5,583 bases of DNA, taken from CAZADH01 sp964483805. Its GTDB lineage: Bacteria; Muiribacteriota; Ozemobacteria; Ozemobacterales; Ozemobacteraceae. Location: contig CAZADH010000356.1 of the NCBI GenBank assembly GCA_964483805.1, positions 1-5,583 on the forward strand, read 5' to 3'. Below, piece after piece: positions 1-5,583 of this stretch. Below the pieces are notes generated by a model, which was given only the letters and a program-made list of their open reading frames with translations, did not search any database and was not told where the DNA came from. The first letter of the stretch is position 1. Each line of letters opens with the position of its first letter. The translations under genes and the position numbers were made by a program.

Positions 1-912
1 CTTTTCCTGATTCACCCGCAGTTTGAGTTTCTTCTCCAGGAACTGGACGATCGAGGTCATCACGCGCTTGCCGGCGTTCTCCGTTTGCACGTAGATGTTG
101 CAGTCGTCGGCATAGCGACAGAACCGATGGCCCCGACGTTCCAGCTCTTTGTCCAGATCATCGAGCAGGATGTTGGACAGTAGCGGCGACAGAGGACCAC
201 CCTGCGGGGTGCCCTCGCTCCGCTGCGACACCAGTCCGTCCATCATCATCCCGGCTTGCAGGTATCGCCGAATGAGGCGCAACACCCGCTTATCCTTGAT
301 CTTGCGTGCTACACGGGACATCAATACATCGTGGTTCACCCGATCAAAGAACTTTTCGAGATCCAGATCGACCACCCAGCGACGACCTTCGGCTACATAT
401 CGACGGGCCTGTTGCACCGCTTGGTGCGCCGATCGCCCCGGGCGGAATCCGAAACTCGAGTCCGAGAATTCTGCGTCGAAGATAGGACACAGCACCTGAT
501 GCATCGCCTGCTGGATGAGCCGATCCACGACCGAGGGGATCCCCAACCGCCGCATCCCTGCACCACCAGGTTTGGGAATGTCGACGCAGCGGACCTCCAG
601 CGGCAGGTATCGGTCATCCAACAGTGCTTCTCTGATGCTCGGCCAATGCTGGTGTAAATACGGCATAAGCGCTTCGACGGTCATTCCATCAACGCCAGGA
701 GCACCTCTGTTCCGCATTACGGCCGCATAGGCCGCCCTCATGTTCTCGCGTTCGACCACCGCTTCCATCAATCGAGTCGATTCCGGGCAGCAGATCCCCT
801 TCATTGCCGTGGTGTCCGACGCGCCAGCAACGTACCCTCGCGGATTCCGTCCGCTACTCTTCGAGGAGTCGGCGGGCATTTCAGCCCACCGTTCAGCGTC
901 TTTTCCCACCAT
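1..912 (-). CDS. ltrA: Group II intron reverse transcriptase/maturase (partial, C-terminus off window)
   Basis: This intron-encoded protein copies intron RNA during retrohoming and assists splicing as a maturase. Visible are 304 codons without a stop. Palm motifs appear in order: the SFGFRPGRSAH region, VVDLDLEKFFDRVNH with the likely catalytic Asp184, EGTPQGGPLSPLLSN (from residue 233), and the YADD active site at 267-270. The wording is close to group IIC proteins of the Geobacillus GsI-IIC type, which are about 420 residues. The remainder of the palm/thumb, the maturase X domain and any C-terminal region are therefore missing. The start is uncertain. ATG at 912 has AGGAG 11 nt upstream. 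In-frame ATGs at 942 (GAAGG 7 nt upstream), 879 and 804 are alternatives, and conserved sequence begins near the 804 ATG. The gene lies in intron domain IV and no frameshift is visible. Confidence 0.93.
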   Translation of the reverse strand, partial: MVGKDAERWAEMPADSSKSSGRNPRGYVAGASDTTAMKGICCPESTRLMEAVVERENMRAAYAAVMRNRGAPGVDGMTVEALMPYLHQHWPSIREALLDDRYLPLEVRCVDIPKPGGAGMRRLGIPSVVDRLIQQAMHQVLCPIFDAEFSDSSFGFRPGRSAHQAVQQARRYVAEGRRWVVDLDLEKFFDRVNHDVLMSRVARKIKDKRVLRLIRRYLQAGMMMDGLVSQRSEGTPQGGPLSPLLSNILLDDLDKELERRGHRFCRYADDCNIYVQTENAGKRVMTSIVQFLEKKLKLRVNQEK

Positions 913-942
913 CGAAACTCGGGCTCCTACCCCGTCAGTCAT

Positions 943-1320
<378 letters not shown>

Positions 1321-1326
1321 TGACGA

Positions 1327-1363
1327 CAACGGCGCCGACCACCCAGAGGTGTCGGCGCCGCTT
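1327..1363 (-). terminator. Terminator hairpin of the M23 peptidase gene and intron target
   Basis: On the minus strand CGGCGCCGACACC pairs with GGTGGTCGGCGCCG across a TCTG tetraloop, giving a 13-bp stem with one bulged G. CAA/TTG pairing with another bulge can lengthen the base. It is followed by TTGT, a weak U tract, and starts about 50 nt after the peptidase stop codon, so it reads as a Rho-independent terminator. The group IIC intron begins nine bases after the main stem (TTGTCGTCA then GTGCG), consistent with this subgroup's recognition of terminator stem-loops. Confidence 0.85.
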
Positions 1364-1410
1364 GCATCGTGAGGCCCGGGCGGCCCCACGGACGATCTAA
1401 TACTTTGTAT

Positions 1411-2145
1411 TTACTGTTGTTTGAGGAACGGCAACGGATCGATCGCCCGACCCTCGCGCCGCACTTCGAAGTGCAGATGGGCCCCGGTCACCGTACCGGT
1501 GGTGCCAATGCGGGCGATGACGCGACCGGCCTGGATCATGGCGCCGCGCGCAACCTGCAACGATGAGCAGTGGGCATACACGGTGGTCAACCCGCCACCA
1601 TGATCGATCTCGAGCATGAGCCCGTAGCCGCTGCGACGACCGGCGAAAACCACGCGGCCACCCACGGCGGCCTGGATCGGATCGCCCCGGCGCCCGGGAA
1701 TGTCGATGCCAGTGTGCATTTCGCGACGCCGACCCAACGGGTGGCGGCGCGGCCCAAAGTAGCTGCTGATCTTGCCATGCACCGGCACCTGCCAACGAAC
1801 CGCATTCGCTTTGCCGGCCAGCGGCAGGGTCTCGGGTTGGCGCAACGCCGGACTCGCAGTGGTGCCGGCGCGCAGGTCACGCGAATCGACGGAGAGAATG
1901 CGCCGGGTCTTAACGGCACCGGTATCGGACGTCCGGGGCGGCAGGGTCTTGAAGTAACGGCTGCCGAGATCGGCGGCCGCACCACCATAGGTGACGCTCG
2001 CCTGGTTCGCCCGCACCGTCGGCCGCTCGGGGCGAATGACGGCGGCTGCGGCCGACCCGCTGAACGTACCGGAAAACACCATGGCCACAGCAATGGCCAG
2101 CCAACGGAAACCACCGCCGCATACGCTGCTGTTGTTCTTGTTCAT
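1411..2145 (-). CDS. Secreted M23 family metallopeptidase (LytM-type peptidoglycan endopeptidase)
   Basis: The predicted product has 244 residues and is an exported zinc endopeptidase that cleaves peptidoglycan cross-links. Residues 1-35 form a signal peptide: a short polar/basic start, the hydrophobic core WLAIAVAMVFSGTFSG, and an Ala-rich cleavage region. A low-conservation spacer follows to about residue 115. The M23 domain (about 118-242) shows HTGID with His144 and Asp148 as zinc ligands, YAHCS with His192, and GAHLHFEV with His223 and His225. All the key residues of an active enzyme are therefore present, unlike degenerate EnvC/NlpD-type domains. The start at 2145 puts the signal peptide at the N-terminus, but its ribosome binding site is weak (CGGAA). 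An ATG at 2187, with AGGAGG about 15 nt upstream, would add 14 residues. The gene lies downstream of a c-di-AMP riboswitch and upstream of a strong terminator, so it appears to be a single-gene unit. The biological substrate is not determined. Confidence 0.93.
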   Translation of the reverse strand: MNKNNSSVCGGGFRWLAIAVAMVFSGTFSGSAAAAVIRPERPTVRANQASVTYGGAAADLGSRYFKTLPPRTSDTGAVKTRRILSVDSRDLRAGTTASPALRQPETLPLAGKANAVRWQVPVHGKISSYFGPRRHPLGRRREMHTGIDIPGRRGDPIQAAVGGRVVFAGRRSGYGLMLEIDHGGGLTTVYAHCSSLQVARGAMIQAGRVIARIGTTGTVTGAHLHFEVRREGRAIDPLPFLKQQ

Positions 2146-2352
2146 ACTTGATTCCGGTCGGACCCGACGGCCAAAACACCCAGCCATCCGGCCCTGCCTT
2201 TGCCTCCTTTTTTCGCCCGGTCAACCTGCGACTATCGATGCATCCAGGCCAGTCTTTGGCTCTGTTGCATCACGATCGGACGAACCGATCAATCGTAGGC
2301 CGGCCCCCATACCACCGGGACCGTGACCTGGCTCAACCTGATCCGCACGGTG

Positions 2353-2370
2353 ACGACACCAGTGTGTCGT
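2353..2370 (-). repeat. Short leader hairpin (7-bp stem)
   Basis: ACGACAC (2353-2359) and GTGTCGT (2364-2370) form a perfect 7-bp stem with a four-base loop. It lies in the leader between the c-di-AMP aptamer and the peptidase gene. No U tract follows on the minus strand, so I do not call it a terminator. Its role is unknown. Confidence 0.5.
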
Positions 2371-2417
2371 GATCGCCGGACCGACGGCTGGTACCAGTGA
2401 CGCTGCACAACCCTGCT

Positions 2418-2534
2418 ACGGACCAACCGTGCTCGACCGACCGGAATCCCACCTGTCGGTTGGGGCTGCGACTGCGTCGCTATCCACCAACACATCCCAC
2501 GCACCTGACCGTTCGAACTGCCCGGTTGGTCCGT
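2418..2534 (-). repeat. Nested inverted repeat, possible three-way junction RNA
   Basis: ACGGACCAACCG at 2418-2429 is the exact reverse complement of CGGTTGGTCCGT at 2523-2534. Inside this 12-bp outer stem are two more perfect pairings: ACCGAC/GTCGGT (2436-2441 with 2455-2460) and GCGAC/GTCGC (2468-2472 with 2476-2480). The arrangement could fold as an outer stem with two inner hairpins in the peptidase leader transcript. The pairings are seen directly. That they form in RNA, and any function, is inference. Confidence 0.6.
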
Positions 2535-2634
2535 GTCCGAGGGACTGACGCCGGCTTCACGGCGTTTGCCGGGAAGACCATCCTTCGGATCGTCTTGGGC
2601 GGTGCCGGTCGCCACATTTGGCGGGCACCCTTTT

Positions 2635-2647
2635 CCTCCTTCCTTCC
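2635..2647 (-). promoter_or_regulatory. Purine-rich Shine-Dalgarno tract after the aptamer
   Basis: The minus strand reads GGAAGGAAGGAGG directly after the P1 stem of the riboswitch, the same arrangement as in the Thermoanaerobacter tengcongensis c-di-AMP riboswitch. It could pair with ACCTTCC inside the aptamer (2684-2690), which would allow translational control. The best-spaced start after it is GTG at 2628, which opens only a 24-codon frame. The tract may therefore be a relic or serve a leader peptide. Confidence 0.55.
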
Positions 2648-2776
2648 GATTGCCTACGAAGTTAGCTGACGGGTTCGGGGTCTGGAAGGTCCCCTTCCCT
2701 GGTTACAATCCAGGGATGCACCCCAAGGAACTTGGTTCCTCCGCTCCTGACGCGTCATCAGGATTAGGCATGCAAG
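2648..2776 (-). promoter_or_regulatory. c-di-AMP riboswitch aptamer (ydaO/yuaA class)
   Basis: The minus strand carries the hallmark segments of this RNA class in the right order. A 5' P1 strand (TTGCATGCC, 2767-2775) is followed by a CCTGA/TCAGG hairpin. Then come CGGAGGAACC (2734-2743), TTGGGGTGCATCCC (2713-2726) and a small CCCTGG/CCAGGG hairpin. AGGGAAGGGGACCTTCC and the most conserved 3' block (CCGAACCCGTCAGCTAACTT with CGTAGGCA, 2651-2678) close the aptamer. Spacing and wording closely match the T. tengcongensis aptamer of known structure. These riboswitches usually turn expression off when c-di-AMP is bound and often control peptidoglycan hydrolases, which fits the M23 gene downstream. 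The unusual point is the roughly 490-nt distance to that gene. Confidence 0.93.
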
Positions 2777-2785
2777 ACTGCTGCG

Positions 2786-2814
2786 TTTATACCATAACGT
2801 CGATTTGATGTCAA
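2786..2814 (-). promoter_or_regulatory. Consensus sigma70-type promoter for the riboswitch transcript
   Basis: On the minus strand TTGACA (2809-2814) is separated by 17 bases from TATAAA (2786-2791), a perfect -35 box and a near-perfect -10 box at ideal spacing. Transcription would start near the A at 2779, about four bases before the aptamer. The strength suggests high constitutive initiation, with control left to the riboswitch. Confidence 0.88.
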
Positions 2815-2915
2815 TAGCGATCAAAAGCGGTTTTCCACGAGAACTCCGTGGATGACGCCGTGCGTTGCCCGGCTGAGCGGGCGCCCTCACCGGCGACCGG
2901 ACCGCCGCGAAAAAA
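2815..2915. other. Spacer between ankyrin gene stop and riboswitch promoter
   Basis: This is the 101-base spacer downstream of the ankyrin gene. On the minus strand a run of six T (2910-2915) follows the stop codon immediately. There are two perfect hairpins: GCCCG/CGGGC (2867-2882) and TCCACG/CGTGGA (2834-2852). Neither is followed by a U tract, so no classical Rho-independent terminator can be assigned and read-through towards the peptidase leader is possible. Confidence 0.4.
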
Positions 2916-3818
2916 TCAGTGGGCGCGTCCGGCCTGGCGCAACCGTTGAATGACCGCCGCCTGCTCACTGGCCTCAGCGTGATCGAGGGGTGTACCACCA
3001 CGGTCGTCGAGCATGTGCGGCTGGGCACCGGCGGCCAGCAGCCTTGCCACGATGCCATCCCGCCCCTCGGCCGCGGCGAGATGAAGCGCAGTACAACCGT
3101 CGGGTCCCTTGGCGTTAACATCGGGACGATGTTCGAGCAAGACGCCGACCAGGGCCTCACGCCCTTGAAAGGCCGCCAGGTGCAGGGCGGTCCATGCGTG
3201 TTTGTCGGGCAGATTCACGTTGGCCTTGTGCTCGAGCAAAACGCGGGTCACGTCACGACGGTCGCGCCCGACCGCAAGATGCAACGGCGTCAACTGTTCG
3301 ACATCGCGGGCATCGATGGCCGCACCGTGACGTAACAACAATGCCACCAGATCGGCGTGGCCTTCCTCGGCCGCGAAGTGAAGCGGAGTCAACTGCTCTT
3401 CACTGCGTGGATCGACACGCGCACCGGCATCGAGCAACAACGCCGCCTCTTCGAGGCGACCATCGTTGGCCGCGACGTGCAGCGGCGTCACCTTGCCGGA
3501 CGTCGACAGATCGACGTTCGCACCAGCCTTGATGAGAAAATCAGTGACGACCTTGCTGCCTTCCTGGATCGCCAGATGCAGCGGCGCCCACCCCTCGCTG
3601 CAGATGGCATCGAGCACCGCGCCCTGCTCGACCAACCAACGCGCGAGCTGATACTGCCCGTCATAGGCCGCCCAGTGCAGCGGTGTCCAGCCCATCTCGT
3701 CGGCCGATTTCACCAGTTGGGGGCGCCCTTGCAGCATCAAACGGACCTTCTCGGTCTCCCCACGCTCGAGGGCGACGAACAGATTTTTCCCGGTCAACAG
3801 CTTCTTGGGCGTAGCCAT
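2916..3818 (-). CDS. Ankyrin-repeat protein (eight repeats)
   Basis: The predicted product has 300 residues and is probably cytoplasmic, since neither a signal peptide nor a membrane segment is seen. It consists almost wholly of ankyrin repeats, which form helix-loop-helix stacks that bind partner proteins. The repeat cores TPLH, APLH, TPLH, TPLH, TPLH, TALH, TALH and TPLD fall at residues 45, 78, 111, 144, 177, 210, 243 and 276, an exact 33-residue period without any insertion. Residues 8-40 look like a degenerate capping repeat. The start at 3818 is supported by GGAGG seven bases upstream. The frame stays open further upstream through the assembly gap, but that extension (to 4073) has no repeat sequence. 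No catalytic domain is attached, so the partner and pathway cannot be named. The gene is divergent from the cyclase gene across the gap. Confidence 0.93.
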   Translation of the reverse strand: MATPKKLLTGKNLFVALERGETEKVRLMLQGRPQLVKSADEMGWTPLHWAAYDGQYQLARWLVEQGAVLDAICSEGWAPLHLAIQEGSKVVTDFLIKAGANVDLSTSGKVTPLHVAANDGRLEEAALLLDAGARVDPRSEEQLTPLHFAAEEGHADLVALLLRHGAAIDARDVEQLTPLHLAVGRDRRDVTRVLLEHKANVNLPDKHAWTALHLAAFQGREALVGVLLEHRPDVNAKGPDGCTALHLAAAEGRDGIVARLLAAGAQPHMLDDRGGTPLDHAEASEQAAVIQRLRQAGRAH

Positions 3819-4054
3819 CACGCAGCCTCCAGGCAACAGGGTCCATCCCATGTCAACCCAACATACCACATTCTGCGGCCGACCAGATTGAACTGACAAC
3901 CCAGCTGTATTATCATGGGTCGGAGACNNNNNNNNNNGACGCTCGTTTGCAACGCTGTCGATCCCGGACCGGGTATGACCGGTGCGGAAATCTGCAAAGA
4001 CCCCGGGGCGGCCCAGGCCGGCACCGGATCGTTGCCGAGGCACCGGAAGAAGGC
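3819..4054. other. Divergent intergenic region with assembly gap
   Basis: This region lies between the ankyrin gene (leftward) and the cyclase gene (rightward) and should hold both promoters. I see only weak -10-like elements, such as TATTAT at 3908-3913 on the plus strand, and none with a convincing -35 at proper spacing. Ten Ns at 3928-3937 interrupt it and the true gap length is unknown. Confidence 0.5.
3928..3937. other. Assembly gap (10 N)
   Basis: Ten consecutive Ns mark a join between two contigs. Ten may be a placeholder rather than a measured size. The order and orientation of the cyclase gene relative to everything on the left therefore depend on scaffolding. Confidence 0.97.
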
Positions 4055-5583
4055 ATGTCACCGCACGAATCACTGCTCGCCCGCATCACCTCTCCCGCCG
4101 GTCACTGGTTTATCGCTGGTGCGCTGGTTCTCTTCAGCGCCGGCGAAACGCTGATTCTCTGGGGCCATTGGTTACCCCTTCTCGGTCTGTGGTTTGGCTG
4201 CGTCATCATTGGTGTTGCCATCGTCTTGTTCGGCAGGGCGCGCAATACAACAGCAATATCGACCGCCGCGGCCGTGACCGAACCCGGAACCGCCGCACCC
4301 GATGCCACGGCCACCACCAGCAGCAAGACCGGGCCAGGCAGTACCGCAGCCCGCCCGGGCGCAGCCCGCTCCGGCACCAGCACGCCGGCCAGGGGCACCG
4401 GCAGCGCGGCCGGGAGCCGGGCGACACCACCCAAGGAAGCGCGCACGTTTTTCGCCCGCCCCGACGCCGGCTCTCCGGCAGCCGCCGACCTCGCGGCTTT
4501 GTTGCCCGAATTGATCAAGACCTTCGCCGCACTCCGCCCCGACGACAGTGCCGACCGCCCGGCGATCGAGCGCTTGCTGGCCCGTTTTGCCGAGTTCCTC
4601 GGGGTCAGCGATGCCCAGATCTATCTGATCGACGCCACCGATCCGCACAGTTTCGAACTCGCGGCCACCTTCCCGGTCCCGCCGGCCACGACCAAACGGC
4701 CGCGGTTCACCTGGGTCGGCACCTGTTTCGAGACCGTCGTGCGTGAGGGCGGCCAGTATTTTCCCGGCACCAGCATGGATATGCCACCGATTCCGACCGT
4801 TGGCGCGACCCCTCTCTTCGACGGGGTCAAGCTGCTGGGCATGCTCAACATCGAGAAGGCCGGCAACCAACGCATCACCCCCGATGGTGACCAGGCGTTG
4901 CTGCTGTTTCTGCTCGGGCAGATTCTCGGAGCGCTGATCTCCCGCAACCGCCGGCTCGCCGAAAAAGACGAGGCAATCGCCACCCTCGAGCGCGGTCTCG
5001 AGAAGAGCGAGAGCCATCGCCGGCGGCTCGAAAACACCACCAGCTTCCTCGACAAAGAGGTCGATCGGCATTACTTCCAGATGGTCGATCTCGACAAGCA
5101 GCGCAGCCAGTTGACCACCAGCTTCAACAAGTTTGTCTCGCCACTTGTCATACAACGTATTCTCAAGAACCCCGACGAACTGAAGCTGGGTGGCAGCAAG
5201 CAACAGGTCAGCATCTTCTTCGCCGACATCCGCGGGTTCACGAGCATCAGCGAGCGACTCGACCCGACCGCCATCGTCAACCAGCTCAACGAGTATTTCT
5301 CGGTCATGACCACCATCGTCCTCAAGTATCAGGGCACTCTCGACAAATTCGTCGGCGACGAGATCATGGCGCTGTTCGGCGCGCCCCTGTCGATTCCCGA
5401 TGCTTCCTGGCGTGCCGTGCTGTGCGCGCTCGAGATGCAGAAGCGCCTCGAGTCGCTCCGGCTGTCGTGGCGCGAGCGCCGGCTGCCGGAACTGACCATC
5501 GGCATCGGCATCACCACCGGCCTGGTAACGGTGGGCTTCCTGGGTTCGGAAAGCATCTTGTCATACACGGCGATCGGCGACAG
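4055..5583 (+). CDS. Membrane-anchored GAF-domain class III adenylate/guanylate cyclase (partial)
   Basis: This enzyme should make a 3',5'-cyclic nucleotide, probably cAMP. The window shows 509 complete codons and no stop. Residues 17-36 and 39-60 are two transmembrane helices. Residues 61-130 are a linker rich in Ala, Thr, Gly and Pro. About 148-298 resemble a GAF sensor domain. About 298-350 form a charged coiled coil, and FNKFVSP (357-363) leads into the catalytic domain. Metal-binding aspartates are Asp391 (FFADIRGFT) and Asp435 (DKFVGDEIMALFG). Their 44-residue spacing, and Lys431 four before the second, match the CyaC adenylate cyclase (D1017, K1057, D1061) and favour ATP. The second specificity residue and the transition-state Asn/Arg lie just beyond the edge. 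ATG 4055 has GGAAG five bases upstream. The frame is open back to the Ns, so a longer N-terminus cannot be excluded. Confidence 0.92.
   Translation, partial: MSPHESLLARITSPAGHWFIAGALVLFSAGETLILWGHWLPLLGLWFGCVIIGVAIVLFGRARNTTAISTAAAVTEPGTAAPDATATTSSKTGPGSTAARPGAARSGTSTPARGTGSAAGSRATPPKEARTFFARPDAGSPAAADLAALLPELIKTFAALRPDDSADRPAIERLLARFAEFLGVSDAQIYLIDATDPHSFELAATFPVPPATTKRPRFTWVGTCFETVVREGGQYFPGTSMDMPPIPTVGATPLFDGVKLLGMLNIEKAGNQRITPDGDQALLLFLLGQILGALISRNRRLAEKDEAIATLERGLEKSESHRRRLENTTSFLDKEVDRHYFQMVDLDKQRSQLTTSFNKFVSPLVIQRILKNPDELKLGGSKQQVSIFFADIRGFTSISERLDPTAIVNQLNEYFSVMTTIVLKYQGTLDKFVGDEIMALFGAPLSIPDASWRAVLCALEMQKRLESLRLSWRERRLPELTIGIGITTGLVTVGFLGSESILSYTAIGD

Larger units (their letters stand above)
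2146..2634 (-). other. Long untranslated leader between riboswitch and M23 gene
   Basis: No convincing gene is seen in these 489 bases. On the minus strand an AGGAGG (2635-2640) is six bases from a GTG at 2628, but that frame ends after 23 residues at 2557. A longer frame (2289-2615, GTG start) has no ribosome binding site at proper spacing and resembles no family I know. An ATG frame from 2617 gives 45 residues. Structure is evident: a 12-bp inverted repeat (2418-2429 with 2523-2534) enclosing two hairpins, a 7-bp hairpin at 2353-2370, and a 6-bp hairpin at 2274-2290. No clear Rho-independent terminator interrupts the stretch. It is interpreted as a structured leader, or as the remnant of a decayed first gene. 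Confidence 0.55.

Noticed and set aside
1327..1363. Integron attC site as the intron target
   Set aside because: Some group IIC introns use attC, but this is a simple GC-rich stem with a tetraloop just after a stop codon. No attC core sites or integron cassettes are seen, so a terminator explains it.
1570..2151. Plus-strand frame and other frames opposite the M23 peptidase
   Set aside because: They are mirror frames of a gene with a complete M23 motif set and signal peptide.
2274..2290. Hairpin GATCGG/CCGATC as a terminator in the leader
   Set aside because: The 6-bp stem is followed on the minus strand by GTGATGC, with no U tract.
2289..2615. 108-codon minus-strand frame (GTG start) in the peptidase leader
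   Set aside because: The Shine-Dalgarno tract is 19 bases from the start, the composition is not clearly coding, no family is recognisable, and the frame runs through the inverted-repeat structure.
2834..2882. Rho-independent terminator for the ankyrin gene
   Set aside because: Two short hairpins exist but neither is followed by a U tract, and the six-T run at 2910-2915 precedes them.
2919..3896. Plus-strand frames opposite the ankyrin gene (2919-3335 and 3357-3896)
   Set aside because: They show a repeating pattern only because they are antisense to the ankyrin repeats.
4172..5203. 343-codon minus-strand frame opposite the cyclase gene
   Set aside because: It is antisense to a gene with clear domains and arises from high-GC codon use. 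It has no recognisable motif.

Overview
The window is a high-GC (roughly 60% or more by eye) bacterial segment with three apparent transcription units and one inserted retroelement. A secreted M23 peptidoglycan peptidase, a two-TM class III cyclase and a group IIC intron together suggest a Gram-negative bacterium, most likely a proteobacterium. No marker gene fixes the taxon. Ten Ns at 3928-3937 show that two contigs were joined, so gene adjacency across that point is a scaffolding inference.

Left part, minus strand (1-1320): the 5' portion of a group IIC intron. It begins with a GTGCG end at 1320, has about 380 nt of ribozyme domain, and then an intact reading frame for the intron reverse transcriptase/maturase. 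That frame runs off the left edge shortly after the YADD active site. The intron sits nine bases beyond the base of a strong terminator hairpin (1327-1363), the site type group IIC introns favour. That hairpin is the terminator of the next gene.

Middle-left, minus strand (1411-2814): a regulated cell-wall gene. A consensus sigma70-type promoter (TTGACA, 17 nt, TATAAA at 2786-2814) starts a transcript whose first about 125 nt match the c-di-AMP (ydaO/yuaA) riboswitch aptamer. A purine-rich Shine-Dalgarno tract follows. About 490 nt of leader comes next, containing a nested inverted repeat but no convincing gene. The leader leads to a secreted M23 (LytM-type) peptidase and then the terminator. 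The logic is c-di-AMP sensing controlling peptidoglycan hydrolysis, a known pairing for this riboswitch class.

Middle-right, minus strand (2916-3818): a 300-residue cytoplasmic ankyrin-repeat protein with eight repeats in exact 33-residue register and a good GGAGG ribosome binding site.

Right part, plus strand (4055 to the right edge): a membrane-anchored class III adenylate/guanylate cyclase with two TM helices, a low-complexity linker, a GAF-like domain, a coiled coil and a catalytic domain cut by the window edge. It is divergent from the ankyrin gene, with the assembly gap between them.

The most notable features are the c-di-AMP riboswitch with its unusually long, structured leader, and the group IIC intron parked on the terminator of the same transcription unit.
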